A stretch of 14,657 nt of DNA from an uncultured Clostridium sp. (GCA_900541315.1 UQJF01000083.1:1-14657), one strand, 5' to 3'; counted from the stretch's first letter, positions 1-8,318 are shown. Numbers and translations: made by a program. The notes: generated by a model not told the origin, from the sequence alone.

Positions 1-85
1 CCAGATGGATCCCTTGCAAAACGGGGAACTTTTTATCTTAAAAGCGAAATCCCTGAGTCATTTTATAAAATAGTAGAAAATAAAA

Positions 86-114
86 TTGAGATTTTAGTTA
101 TTATATACTATAAT
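86..114 (+). promoter_or_regulatory. Sigma-A-type promoter of the GGDEF-EAL gene
   Basis: A TTGAGA -35 box (86-91) and a perfect TATAAT -10 box (109-114) are separated by exactly 17 bp. They lie 65 bp upstream of the ATG at 180 in AT-rich DNA. The predicted leader is about 60 nt and ends in a strong GGGAGG ribosome binding site (165-170). This is the only good promoter match in the left-hand flank. Confidence 0.7.
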
Positions 115-179
115 AGAAAAAAACATTTCTATATTCTGCCAATAAGCAGGTATAGAACTGATCTGGGAGGAATGATCGT

Positions 180-1559
180 ATGGATTGGTTTCGCAATAAA
201 AAAGATACAAAACAACCACAGGAACCTACTGCTCCTGTAATTTCACAGCCGGATATCCAAACTGAAGATGTTAGCAGCCGTAATCAGTGCCTGGCTCAGT
301 TGGATAAACTATTTGCGCCTGTCCCATCTAAGGGAATGGCTGTAAAAATATATCTGGAAAACTTCAAAAGTTTAAATCAGGCATTCGGATACGAATACTG
401 CGAAAAGCTGTTATCACAGATCACAGCTTATTTAAAGGATATTTCTGAAGTAACTGTTTACCGCTATATTGGTGTGGAATTTATCCTTATTTTGGATGGC
501 TGCACAGAAGGACAGGCATCTGCTCTGGCTGACACGGTCTTAGAGCGTTTTGAAAATGTATGGAAGGTAGATAATGTTGACTGTCTGTGTTCTGCCCAGA
601 TCGGCCTGTGTTCCTATCCTGAACACAGTGAGAATACACAGATGCTTTTAAAGCACCTGGATATAGCGGTACAGGCTGCTACTGAGCAGGGTGCCAACCA
701 GTCTGCAGTATATGATTCTGTTCTCCACGAAAAAGCTATCCGCCGTCAGGCCATTGCCCGCTATCTGCAGACAGCTCTGGAAAAGAACGAACTGGAAGTA
801 CGCTACCGTCCTACTTATAATTTAAAGGAGAAACGCTTTACAAGAGCAGATTCTTATATGCGGATCTTTATTCAGGGCATCGGCCTTGTAGGTGCTGCTG
901 AATTTATCCCGATCGCAGAAGACTCTGGGCAGATCCGTGCTGTAGGCTATTATGCATTAGAACATGCAGGACAGTTTATACATGAACTGATCCAGGCAAA
1001 AAAAGACTTTGAATCAATTTGTATACCGGTATCCCCGATCCTGCTGGTTCAAGAAGATTTCTTAGATCAGGTAAACAATATTCTTGACCGTTATGAAATT
1101 CCAGAAGGGAAACTGGCTCTGGAATTGGATGATGAAGCATTGTCCAGCGTTTACATCAACGTAAATGTTATTATGCAGGAACTGTCCTCTATGGGTGTGG
1201 AACTGGTATTAAATCATTTCGGCTCCGGCTGTGCTCCTGTGACCAGTGTTCTGGATCTGCCTGTCAATACTGTTAAACTGGAACGTATGTTTGTATGGCA
1301 GTTAGAGAATAATCCTGCTTCTGCCTGCATTGCAGGAGGACTGATCCAGATTGCCAGAGATCTTGATCTGCGCATCATCGCAGAAGGCGTGGAAACGGAA
1401 AACCAGATCAAGGCATTAAATCATTATGCCTGCACTTATCAGCAAGGCTTCTACTACGCTCCAACCATGGAGAAAGATGTTCTGATGAAAGTATTGGGAA
1501 GCACCCTGGAAGAATCACGGGTCACTATTGAAGAAGAAAAATTAAAAATGAAACGATAA
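180..1559 (+). CDS. Degenerate GGDEF-EAL domain protein, probably catalytically inactive
   Basis: A 459-residue cytoplasmic protein with no membrane segment. A hydrophilic, proline-containing N-terminus (1-35) precedes a GGDEF-like domain (about 40-180) and an EAL-like domain (about 190-440). In the family these make and break cyclic di-GMP, but both sites are eroded here. The GGDEF signature reads I97-G-V-E-F. The EAL triplet reads D224-S-Y. The usual metal-binding Asn is Pro283. The DDFG metal motif is N345-H-F-G. Still recognisable are E315, K366 (VKLE), A401-EGVE and Q422-G. Catalysis is therefore unlikely; a sensor, scaffold or c-di-GMP-binding effector role is inferred. The ATG is chosen because GGGAGG sits 9 nt upstream. 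The gene has its own promoter and a strong terminator, so it is probably monocistronic. Confidence 0.9.
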   Translation: MDWFRNKKDTKQPQEPTAPVISQPDIQTEDVSSRNQCLAQLDKLFAPVPSKGMAVKIYLENFKSLNQAFGYEYCEKLLSQITAYLKDISEVTVYRYIGVEFILILDGCTEGQASALADTVLERFENVWKVDNVDCLCSAQIGLCSYPEHSENTQMLLKHLDIAVQAATEQGANQSAVYDSVLHEKAIRRQAIARYLQTALEKNELEVRYRPTYNLKEKRFTRADSYMRIFIQGIGLVGAAEFIPIAEDSGQIRAVGYYALEHAGQFIHELIQAKKDFESICIPVSPILLVQEDFLDQVNNILDRYEIPEGKLALELDDEALSSVYINVNVIMQELSSMGVELVLNHFGSGCAPVTSVLDLPVNTVKLERMFVWQLENNPASACIAGGLIQIARDLDLRIIAEGVETENQIKALNHYACTYQQGFYYAPTMEKDVLMKVLGSTLEESRVTIEEEKLKMKR

Positions 1560-1571
1560 CATAATGCACAA

Positions 1572-1600
1572 CCCCCGCCGTTATGGCGGGGGCTTTGTTT
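1572..1600 (+). terminator. Intrinsic terminator after the GGDEF-EAL gene
   Basis: A perfect 8-bp GC stem, CCCCCGCC (1572-1579) with GGCGGGGG (1585-1592), closes a 5-nt loop and is followed by a U-rich tail (CTTTGTTT). It lies 12 nt after the stop codon at 1559. Read on the minus strand the tail after the hairpin is poor in U, so its value for the convergent phosphoesterase gene is doubtful. Confidence 0.9.
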
Positions 1601-1674
1601 ATTTCTTTATTAGGAAAGACCACCTACAACGCCTTTTTGAATTAAAATGCCCAGGATACAGGTTCTATAATATC

Positions 1675-2436
1675 TTACAGATCACCCAGCTTCTCCCGTA
1701 TGCTTCTTGCATCCGTATCTGACAGTGTATCACAGATATCATAGATTTTTGCCGTGAGCTGCGGATCATTACCCACATTTTTAATGATCCACAGTCTGGA
1801 TTCTCCGGACTTTTTGAAACGAAGGACTTTTGCAATGGTAAACAGAAGTTCTTTTTCTTTTGCATCATTTGCATCTCTAAGCTGCTTTTGCTGATAACGT
1901 TTCTGCTTTTTTTCGTATTTACTTACCTTTGTCTTTTCTCTCTGTGCAATAGCCGCTTCTGGAGTACCATAACCTTTCTCCAGCCAGATGGTCTCTACCG
2001 TGTATTTGCAGTCTTCTATAGTCATAACAGCCATGGAAAGAGGCAGCGTATTTCTCTTATAACCGCAGCTTCCCGGATTCAGCCATAATCTTCCGGCAAT
2101 CTCCTGCTGCTGATACATATGGGAATGGCCAAAAATCACTACCTGGGCATCCCCTAATGCTACCGGGATATCTGTTCTCTGATGAGCCATGACCATTTTC
2201 ACGCCGCCAATCTCAAAGCGCTTGATCCCCGGAAGCCCTCCAGACCAGCCTCTGTCATTGTTCCCACGTACTGCATAAAGTGGCTGCTTCCCGCTTAATT
2301 TCATATAAAGCATCTGTGTATCAAAATCACCTGCATGTACGATCACATCACAGGTCTCTACTATCTTCTCTACTTCCGGGCGTAATACTCCATGGGTATC
2401 TGCCATTACTGCCACCCTTACAGGTCCCCGTTCCAT
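1675..2436 (-). CDS. YfcE/MJ0936-type metallophosphoesterase with C-terminal extension
   Basis: A 253-residue protein. Residues 1-152 form a calcineurin-like phosphoesterase with the full set of metal and catalytic motifs: D13-x-H15, G36-D37, G58-N-N-D61, H85 and G103-H-S-H106, then the family's N120-P-G-S. Small enzymes of this family hydrolyse phosphodiester bonds in vitro with two bound metal ions; physiological substrates are mostly unknown. Usual family members stop near 155-180 residues. Here a lysine/glutamine-rich, probably helical segment (about 160-195) and a further conserved-looking domain (about 196-253) follow, and I do not recognise that domain. The ATG is supported by AGGAGG 7-8 nt upstream. 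The gene has its own promoter and is divergent from the repeat-protein gene. Function beyond phosphoesterase is not assignable from sequence. Confidence 0.9.
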   Translation of the reverse strand: MERGPVRVAVMADTHGVLRPEVEKIVETCDVIVHAGDFDTQMLYMKLSGKQPLYAVRGNNDRGWSGGLPGIKRFEIGGVKMVMAHQRTDIPVALGDAQVVIFGHSHMYQQQEIAGRLWLNPGSCGYKRNTLPLSMAVMTIEDCKYTVETIWLEKGYGTPEAAIAQREKTKVSKYEKKQKRYQQKQLRDANDAKEKELLFTIAKVLRFKKSGESRLWIIKNVGNDPQLTAKIYDICDTLSDTDARSIREKLGDL

Positions 2437-2477
2437 ACCTGTTTCCTCCTGTTGTGTATAAAATGATGTACCAGTTT

Positions 2478-2506
2478 ATTATAAACGATTCCTTAGCCAC
2501 TGACAA
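2478..2506 (-). promoter_or_regulatory. Promoter of the metallophosphoesterase gene
   Basis: Read on the minus strand, TTGTCA (-35, 2501-2506) and TATAAT (-10, 2478-2483) are separated by 17 bp, ending 41 bp upstream of the ATG. The -10 is perfect and the -35 differs from consensus at one position. Confidence 0.7.
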
Positions 2507-2553
2507 TGGAGCAGTTTTTTTATTGTTTTTTTCTGACAATTTTGTGAACATTA

Positions 2554-2582
2554 TTGTGAGATAGCCAGGTGGATGTTATACT
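2554..2582 (+). promoter_or_regulatory. Promoter of the cell-wall-binding repeat protein gene
   Basis: TTGTGA (2554-2559) and TATACT (2577-2582) are separated by 17 bp, about 40 bp upstream of the ATG at 2622. An overlapping TATAAA (2582-2587) is a possible alternative -10. The start codon is preceded by a GAAAGGGG ribosome binding site. Together with the opposing promoter at 2478-2506, the 185-bp gap serves two divergent genes. Confidence 0.55.
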
Positions 2583-2621
2583 ATAAAATGATGATTTAAG
2601 AATTTTGAAAGGGGAAAATAC

Positions 2622-4088
2622 ATGATAAAAACATACAAAAAACTATTCCTATCCCTTGGGGCTGTCATCATTTTAAGTACAGGTACTGCTATCTGCGCAC
2701 AGGCATCCACTGCAGGATGGGTCAGTGAAGATGGTGTCTGGAAGTACCTGGAAGCCTCTGGAAATTATGCATACAACACCTGGAAAATCTCCGGTGATAA
2801 CTCTTATTATCTTGACAGCAACGGAGTCATTGCTGTAAACCAGTGGATCGATGATACTTATTATGTAAATGGCGATGGTGTTATGGTAAAAAACTCCTGG
2901 ATCCAGCTGACTGAAGATACTTCCCAGAAAAAATCCGGCTGGTATTATGTAGATGCCAAGGGAAAAATGATAAAAGATAAATGGAGCACTATCGGAGACA
3001 AAAAGTATGCCTTTGACAGTGATGGAAAAATGCGTACAGGCTGGTATTTTGACAACGATGATATTTATTATCTGGGTGAAAAAGGCTATGCAAAGACCGG
3101 CTGGCTGTGCCTGGATTATGATGAAGATAACAAACCGGAGGATGGGACTGTTTCTGAAGTCCGTACTTCTGCTTCTGACACTGCCAAATGGTTCTACTTC
3201 CAGACAAACGGCAAGGCCAAACGTTCTAAAAATGATTCCTACTCTGCAGAGACCATTGGGGATAATAAATACTATTTTAATGATGAAGGCGTTATGATGA
3301 CCGGTTGGGTAGCTGTAAAAAGCAATGCAAAAACAGGCGATACTTCCGGCATCAGCAAATTTGTATACCTTGGCGGTGCTGACGAGGGCATTATGGCAAA
3401 GAATAAATGGCTGGAACTTTCTGAACACCCAGGTGATTCTGATGATAAAGATGAGATCAGTGCCGACAGCAACAGCGATGAAGTACCGGATGAAGGAGAA
3501 TCCAACTGGTACTATTTCGACAGTGACGGTACAGCAGCTTATTTAAACAGCAAAGCAGCCAATATGAGCAAAGCAACTACAAAAATAGACGGAAGTTCTT
3601 ATTTCTTCAATGCTTATGGCGTCCGCCAGACCGGACTGATCCATATCGTCACCTCTTCAGGCAAAGATTTTACCGGATATTTTGGTGAAAATGATTCTGA
3701 CGGAAAGATGATCACCGGTAAACGTTCTAATTTAAGTGTAGATGGCGAAAGCGCTTCTTACTATTTTAGCGAATCCGGCTCTGATAAAGGCTGCGGTTAT
3801 AATGGTGCAAAAGATGATTATCTGTATTATCAGGGACGTCTTGTAAAAGCAGACAGCGGTTCTGATTTCCAGGTATTTTATGTAAATAACAAGCTGTATC
3901 TGGTCAATGAATCCGGCAAGATCCAGTCTTCCAGCAAAAACTACAAGGTAAATGGAACCTGGACTTTCAAAATCTCCGGCGGTTCTATCTATTTCATTGA
4001 TGATGACAAGGAATCGGCAGGAAAAGTAACTTCTTCTGATGCAGAATCTCTTCCGGAGATCATCTACGATAAAGAATATACTCTATAG
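2622..4088 (+). CDS. Secreted cell-wall-binding repeat protein
   Basis: A 488-residue exported protein. Residues 1-28 are a signal peptide: a basic start, a hydrophobic core and A26-Q-A28 before the likely cut. Nearly everything after it is a run of imperfect units of about 20 residues built on Trp/Tyr-Tyr/Gly patterns, such as GWYYVDAKGKM, TGWYFDN, NWYYFDSDG and TGWVAV. These are typical of the choline/glucan-binding CW_binding repeat superfamily of Gram-positive surface proteins, which fold as beta-hairpins and attach to wall polymers. A strongly acidic Asp/Glu/Ser segment interrupts them at about residues 268-292. I see no hydrolase, peptidase, sortase signal or membrane anchor, so retention is presumably by the repeats. 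The gene is transcribed alone. Ligand and role (wall organisation, adhesion or glycan capture) are unknown. Confidence 0.88.
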   Translation: MIKTYKKLFLSLGAVIILSTGTAICAQASTAGWVSEDGVWKYLEASGNYAYNTWKISGDNSYYLDSNGVIAVNQWIDDTYYVNGDGVMVKNSWIQLTEDTSQKKSGWYYVDAKGKMIKDKWSTIGDKKYAFDSDGKMRTGWYFDNDDIYYLGEKGYAKTGWLCLDYDEDNKPEDGTVSEVRTSASDTAKWFYFQTNGKAKRSKNDSYSAETIGDNKYYFNDEGVMMTGWVAVKSNAKTGDTSGISKFVYLGGADEGIMAKNKWLELSEHPGDSDDKDEISADSNSDEVPDEGESNWYYFDSDGTAAYLNSKAANMSKATTKIDGSSYFFNAYGVRQTGLIHIVTSSGKDFTGYFGENDSDGKMITGKRSNLSVDGESASYYFSESGSDKGCGYNGAKDDYLYYQGRLVKADSGSDFQVFYVNNKLYLVNESGKIQSSSKNYKVNGTWTFKISGGSIYFIDDDKESAGKVTSSDAESLPEIIYDKEYTL

Positions 4089-4108
4089 TTAAGAGGCCCT
4101 TTTTAAGA

Positions 4109-4153
4109 AAATGTCCCGGCACTGGATTTTTCCTCTGCCGGGACATTTATTTT
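4109..4153. terminator. Bidirectional terminator between the repeat-protein and GH3 genes
   Basis: A perfect 13-bp stem, 4109-4121 paired with 4136-4148 (core ATGTCCCGGCA with TGCCGGGACAT), closes a 14-nt loop. The plus strand continues with TTTATTTT and the minus strand with TTTTCTTAAAAA, so the hairpin can end both convergent transcripts. It starts 20 nt after the stop at 4088 and lies just past the GH3 stop at 4165. Confidence 0.9.
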
Positions 4154-4164
4154 CCTATGACTCT

Positions 4165-7100
4165 CTATATAGTTTCTTTTTTCTTCCTTTTATAATTTCT
4201 TTCAGCTACCAAGAAGATTCCTAATACCAGTATATCTGCTGCAGCCAGTCCTGCTTCCCACAGAGGGAATGGAGCCCTGATCGCAGGCTTTAATACACTT
4301 CTATCTCCTGTTTCTTCTGCGTAAGCCTGATTTCTTACTACGGCGTTTAAGTACATATAAATAATATCTTTTGCAGCTTTTCTCAGTTCCTGGTCATAGG
4401 CAGCTTTATTTCCCTCATTTTTAAAAGCAAAGCTTCCATCATTCATGAAACCATCCATCCACAGGGTCCCGCCTGCAAAAAGAGCCTGATCTCCATTCAT
4501 ATATCTGTGGTGATCAGAATAATCTGTGATAACTGCTCCCTTAAATCCCCACTCTTCTCTTAAAATACCGGTAAGAAGACCCTTGCTGCCTCCGGCCCAC
4601 ACAGCGCCCAGACGGTTGTAGGAAGACATAAGCCCTGTAGCCCCATTTTCCTGTACGATCATCTGGAACGGTTTTAAATAAGTTTCCCGTAATGTCTGCT
4701 CTGTCATCCAGGTATAGACTCCGTCTCTGTAAATACCAGATTCCTGGTCATTGCAGATCAGATGTTTTACATAACAATAAACTCCCATATCCATACTTCC
4801 AGCTACAGCTGCGCCGCACATTTTGCCAGAAAGCAGACTGTCCTCGGAATAATATTCGTAATTGCGGCCATCAAAAGGACTGCGGTGCAGGTTCACAGCC
4901 GGAGCATACCAGCCACTGTAACCAAACTGCCCAGCTTCTTTTCCTACTGCCCGCCCCATTTCCTGGGATAATCCTGTATTCCAGGACTGTGCCATAATGC
5001 CTGCATTGGGAAAGCCGGTACCTGTTGGATTCTGGTTGAAACTTCCGATCTGGGCCGGTCCGTCAGCTTCTCTTGCCAAAGGTTTTCCGATGCTTTTCAG
5101 TTTTTCCGTTTTTACGTATCCGTGAAGAAACAATTCTTCTGTTTCTTCTTCTGTCAGCTGGTTTAGGACTTCTTCCCACTTAGGATCATTATAATCAGCG
5201 CCTAACTCATAACCAAGTTTTGTAACAGTTCCATTTTTTTCAATAAGGAGTCCCTTATCATCACCGAAGATCACCTCTTCTGTCTCCATGGCCTCTGCAT
5301 TTTCATCTGCCTGTTCCTGTGTATACAAATTAAAAGCTGCAGTTCTTTTGGGAAGCAGACGGCTTTTTACAGGCGTTTTAGGAAAGGTCTCATCAAAGTT
5401 ACTGCGAGTCATATAATTAATATACTGACCACTGTCTGTACCGTCTATACCTACACCATCAACTGCGCCGGTACCTGTCATTTTATTAGAAACTGCCGCT
5501 CCTGTATATGGATCTGCAGGATACTGGACATTTTCTTTTAGTGCAAGGCTTATTTGAGCCCCAGGGATATCTGCTGTCTCATGGGCATTTTTACGGATGG
5601 AAAACTGATAATCGCCAGGATCCAGTTCATAGCCAGTAAAACCATTATGATTGCTGTCATTGTAATCATAGGCAGCCATATCTTCTGATTTTACACATAA
5701 GGTTATTTCTTCACTTTCTCCAGGTGCCAGTTCCTTTGTTTTTCCATAATCTGCAAGTACAACATCCGGTTTTTCAATCCCACCAGGCTCATAAGGAGGG
5801 GTGTAATACAACTGGACCACATCTTTTCCTGATATCTGCCCGATGTTAGTTACCTGAACGGTTATCTCTACAATACTGTCTGCTGCCAGTTTTTCTTTTT
5901 TCCCCGGGGCTTTTACCACCTTCCAGTCAAAATCGGTGTAAGACAGACCATAGCCAAAAGGATACTGCACTACCGCATCATAACCCTTTCCATGAAGATT
6001 GCGGTACTTATCCCAGTAGTTTTCTGCATCTGCTGTTTCATACCATTTATAACCAATATAAATACCTTCTGCATAGTCCACATAGGATACCTGGTCATAT
6101 TTAAAGGATTCTCCCAGATTACCGCTTTTTGTACCATCAAAGGGATACAGACCTTCTCCATTTTTATAAGCCCCCACACCATTTGCAGCTGCATTAGCAT
6201 AGCTGGCTGCAGTAGAAAAATTATAAGCCCAGGTATCTGCGGTGCGGCCGGAAGGACTTATTTTTCCCCACAAAAGGTCAGGAAGAGCCTCAGCTGAATA
6301 TTCCCCGGTCATACCTGCCATAATGCAGGCGCCGATGCCAGGCGTAAGGTCGATCGCTCCTAAAGTCATTACATTCCCTGTATTTAATAGAAGGATGACA
6401 TTTTTAAAATTCTCTCCCAGATACTTTAAAAGTCCCTCTTCTTCTGTGGAAAGATCCAGATAGGTACGGCGTTTATCTACCAGCAGCTGGCCGTTTTTCT
6501 TATTTTTCTTGTACTGCAGCTGGGTACAGTCACTGCTCTCTCCGGAAAAACGGCCTACTACCATAATAGCTGTATCAGAGTAATCTTTCGCATCTTGAAG
6601 CATTTCCTCTGTATAATATTCCCGGTCACTGATATCCGGTTCATACAGACGGCATGTTTCCTCCGGCCAGCTTTCCAGAGTAGCTGTTTTTGCACGTTTC
6701 GGCTGAAAATCTTCATACATGTGGGTCAGTTCTTCATTATAAGAAATGCCAGACTCCTTTAAAGCACCCAGAAAATCCAGTTCCACTTTTTCAACTCTTC
6801 CAGAACCGGAACCACTTCCTAACCACTGAGTAGAAGCCCAGCCAAATACATTTACCCGGGTAATATCTTCAGATAATGGCAGTGTATTATTCTCATTTTT
6901 TAATAACACTGCTCCTTCTGCCTCAATCTGCTCTGCAAGCCGGCGGCTGTCATCTGCTGCAGCTTTTTTTTCCTCTTCTGATACATTAGTGCGGCTGCCG
7001 CAAAGGTACAGATCAATGGTTTCCCTGAATACAAAAGCAGCTGTGCTAAATATCAGCATAAAAGCCAGTAAAATAGCTGAAATGCAAAAAAAGAACCTGT

Positions 7101-7167
7101 ACCGGAAAGGGATTTTCCCTCTGGGATTCAGGGTGGAAATTCTTTCTGGTCTCTGGTTCTTTTTCAT
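4165..7167 (-). CDS. Membrane-anchored, domain-permuted GH3 beta-glycosidase
   Basis: A 1000-residue glycoside hydrolase family 3 enzyme with swapped domain order. A transmembrane helix (about 24-47) is followed by the GH3 C-terminal alpha/beta domain (about 80-410, with G205-RFSGESSD and PFGYGLSY), a fibronectin III-like domain (about 415-530), a linker, and only then the GH3 N-terminal barrel (about 670-950, with READGP, GRNYEYYSED and ITDYSD). A second hydrophobic helix (about 970-990) and a basic tail (KRKKK) end the protein. Asp882 in ITDYS matches the GH3 nucleophile. Glu210 in SGESSD is a candidate acid/base, by inference. The body should face outside and release sugars from beta-linked oligosaccharides; exact substrate unknown. 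Permuted GH3 enzymes are known from rumen and gut clostridia. ATG 7165-7167 is preferred because GAGG lies 6-8 nt upstream; the longer start at 7179 is GTG without a ribosome binding site. Confidence 0.9.
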   Translation of the reverse strand: MKKNQRPERISTLNPRGKIPFRYRFFFCISAILLAFMLIFSTAAFVFRETIDLYLCGSRTNVSEEEKKAAADDSRRLAEQIEAEGAVLLKNENNTLPLSEDITRVNVFGWASTQWLGSGSGSGRVEKVELDFLGALKESGISYNEELTHMYEDFQPKRAKTATLESWPEETCRLYEPDISDREYYTEEMLQDAKDYSDTAIMVVGRFSGESSDCTQLQYKKNKKNGQLLVDKRRTYLDLSTEEEGLLKYLGENFKNVILLLNTGNVMTLGAIDLTPGIGACIMAGMTGEYSAEALPDLLWGKISPSGRTADTWAYNFSTAASYANAAANGVGAYKNGEGLYPFDGTKSGNLGESFKYDQVSYVDYAEGIYIGYKWYETADAENYWDKYRNLHGKGYDAVVQYPFGYGLSYTDFDWKVVKAPGKKEKLAADSIVEITVQVTNIGQISGKDVVQLYYTPPYEPGGIEKPDVVLADYGKTKELAPGESEEITLCVKSEDMAAYDYNDSNHNGFTGYELDPGDYQFSIRKNAHETADIPGAQISLALKENVQYPADPYTGAAVSNKMTGTGAVDGVGIDGTDSGQYINYMTRSNFDETFPKTPVKSRLLPKRTAAFNLYTQEQADENAEAMETEEVIFGDDKGLLIEKNGTVTKLGYELGADYNDPKWEEVLNQLTEEETEELFLHGYVKTEKLKSIGKPLAREADGPAQIGSFNQNPTGTGFPNAGIMAQSWNTGLSQEMGRAVGKEAGQFGYSGWYAPAVNLHRSPFDGRNYEYYSEDSLLSGKMCGAAVAGSMDMGVYCYVKHLICNDQESGIYRDGVYTWMTEQTLRETYLKPFQMIVQENGATGLMSSYNRLGAVWAGGSKGLLTGILREEWGFKGAVITDYSDHHRYMNGDQALFAGGTLWMDGFMNDGSFAFKNEGNKAAYDQELRKAAKDIIYMYLNAVVRNQAYAEETGDRSVLKPAIRAPFPLWEAGLAAADILVLGIFLVAERNYKRKKKETI

Positions 7168-7193
7168 AAGGTACCTCACAATTTTTATGGGAT

Positions 7194-7233
7194 ATCCGCA
7201 TTAACCGCGGATTTATAACTGTCAGTCAGTTAT
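7194..7233 (-). other. Two small hairpins between the dnaJ-like and GH3 genes
   Basis: ATAACTG (7215-7221) pairs with CAGTTAT (7227-7233) across the dnaJ-like stop codon, and ATCCGC (7194-7199) pairs with GCGGAT (7207-7212). Neither is followed by a U-run on the minus strand, so these are not convincing terminators. They could lower or tune readthrough into the GH3 gene. No clear separate GH3 promoter was found in the gap. Confidence 0.35.
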
Positions 7234-8297
7234 GCGGCATGTCTGCTGCTGGTTTTACAGGCATCCGTAAATTCTTTTAATTTTCTCTTTGCATCTTCAG
7301 TCAGGTTCTGTGGAACAGCGATCTGGATAGTCACATACTGGTCGCCTTTGATCTTTGGATCTTTCATAGAAACAATACCTCTGCCGGCAAGACGGATCTT
7401 TGAACCACATCGTGTTCCTTCTTTGATCTTGCAGGAAACATTGCCGTACAATGTAGGTACAATGATCTCCCCGCCTAAAACTGCAGTCATAAAAGGCACT
7501 TCTGTGCTTGTATACACATCCATTCCTTTTCTCTCATATCCAGGACGGGTTCCTACATGGACTTTTAAGAGCAGATCTCCTGCTTCACCGGATCCCATAC
7601 CGGGATTTCCCTTGCCTTTTAAGCGGATGCTCTGTCCATCGCCGATACCTGCCGGGATATGGATCTGAAGATTCTGCCGGCTTCCATCTGTGCCGGACAG
7701 CGTGATCACACGGTCCACACCAAAAGCTGCATCATCAAAGCTTATATTGATCTCTGCCTGTGCATCACTGCCTTTTTCACTGGCTGCATCTGCGCCAAAA
7801 CCGCCGGAATAACGGTGGAAACCATTAAATCCACTGGCACCCTGATGGAAGCTGCTCTTCTTTCCGCCGCCAAACATATTTTCAAAGATATCTCCGAAAA
7901 TATCATCCCCTTCGCCGCCTTCAAAGTGGTAGGTATGGGTTCCGGAACCACCAAAACCATGAAAACCGCCTGCATCAGAGAAGCCGCCAAATCCGCCACT
8001 GAAATGACCATTTGTGCCAAATCCGCCGTTTGCCCCGTCAAATCCGGCTCCAGCTGCGCCAGTACCATCAAAAGCTGCATGACCGAACTGGTCATATAAC
8101 TTCTTTTTCTCAGGATCGCTTAAAATATCATAAGCTTCATTTACTTCCTTAAATTTCTCAGCAGCCGCAGCATTTCCAACATTGCTGTCAGGATGGTATT
8201 TCTTTGCCAGCTTACGATAAGCCTTCTTGATAGTTGCTGGGTCTGCAGTTTTATCTATTCCAAGAACTTCGTAGTAATCTCTTTTCTGTTGTGACAT
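7230..8297 (-). CDS. Type II DnaJ/CbpA-like co-chaperone
   Basis: A 355-residue J-domain protein. Residues 7-70 are a J domain with the invariant H35-P-D that stimulates DnaK ATPase. A long Gly/Phe-rich region (about 75-165) follows, then the two beta-barrel substrate-binding subdomains (about 180-340, with the [17 protein letters not shown] signature). The CxxCxGxG zinc-finger module of DnaJ proper is absent, so this is the CbpA/type II kind, a DnaK partner that binds unfolded polypeptides in the cytoplasm. No dnaK, grpE or hrcA is present here, so it is probably an additional J protein. ATG 8295-8297 ([13 protein letters not shown]) is preferred: AAAGG lies 9 nt upstream, while the same AAAGG would abut the longer start at 8306. 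The GH3 gene follows closely and may be co-transcribed. Confidence 0.9.
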   Translation of the reverse strand: MSQQKRDYYEVLGIDKTADPATIKKAYRKLAKKYHPDSNVGNAAAAEKFKEVNEAYDILSDPEKKKLYDQFGHAAFDGTGAAGAGFDGANGGFGTNGHFSGGFGGFSDAGGFHGFGGSGTHTYHFEGGEGDDIFGDIFENMFGGGKKSSFHQGASGFNGFHRYSGGFGADAASEKGSDAQAEINISFDDAAFGVDRVITLSGTDGSRQNLQIHIPAGIGDGQSIRLKGKGNPGMGSGEAGDLLLKVHVGTRPGYERKGMDVYTSTEVPFMTAVLGGEIIVPTLYGNVSCKIKEGTRCGSKIRLAGRGIVSMKDPKIKGDQYVTIQIAVPQNLTEDAKRKLKEFTDACKTSSRHAA

Positions 8298-8318
8298 CGT
8301 TCTCATCCTTTCTATATC

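Noticed and set aside
2500..2540. 8-bp direct repeat CTGACAAT (2500-2507 and 2533-2540) in the divergent promoter region
   Set aside because: Short, AT-rich and only two copies; one overlaps a -35 box by necessity, so chance is the simpler explanation.
2673..3428. 251-codon open frame antisense to the repeat protein
   Set aside because: It is a low-complexity Ile/Phe-rich mirror of the repeats, with no ribosome binding site and no family resemblance; the sense strand has a signal peptide and clear repeats.
7659..8099. 146-codon plus-strand frame opposite the dnaJ-like Gly/Phe region
   Set aside because: The repetitive GGC/TTT codons of the Gly/Phe stretch produce open frames on the other strand; the protein has no family features.
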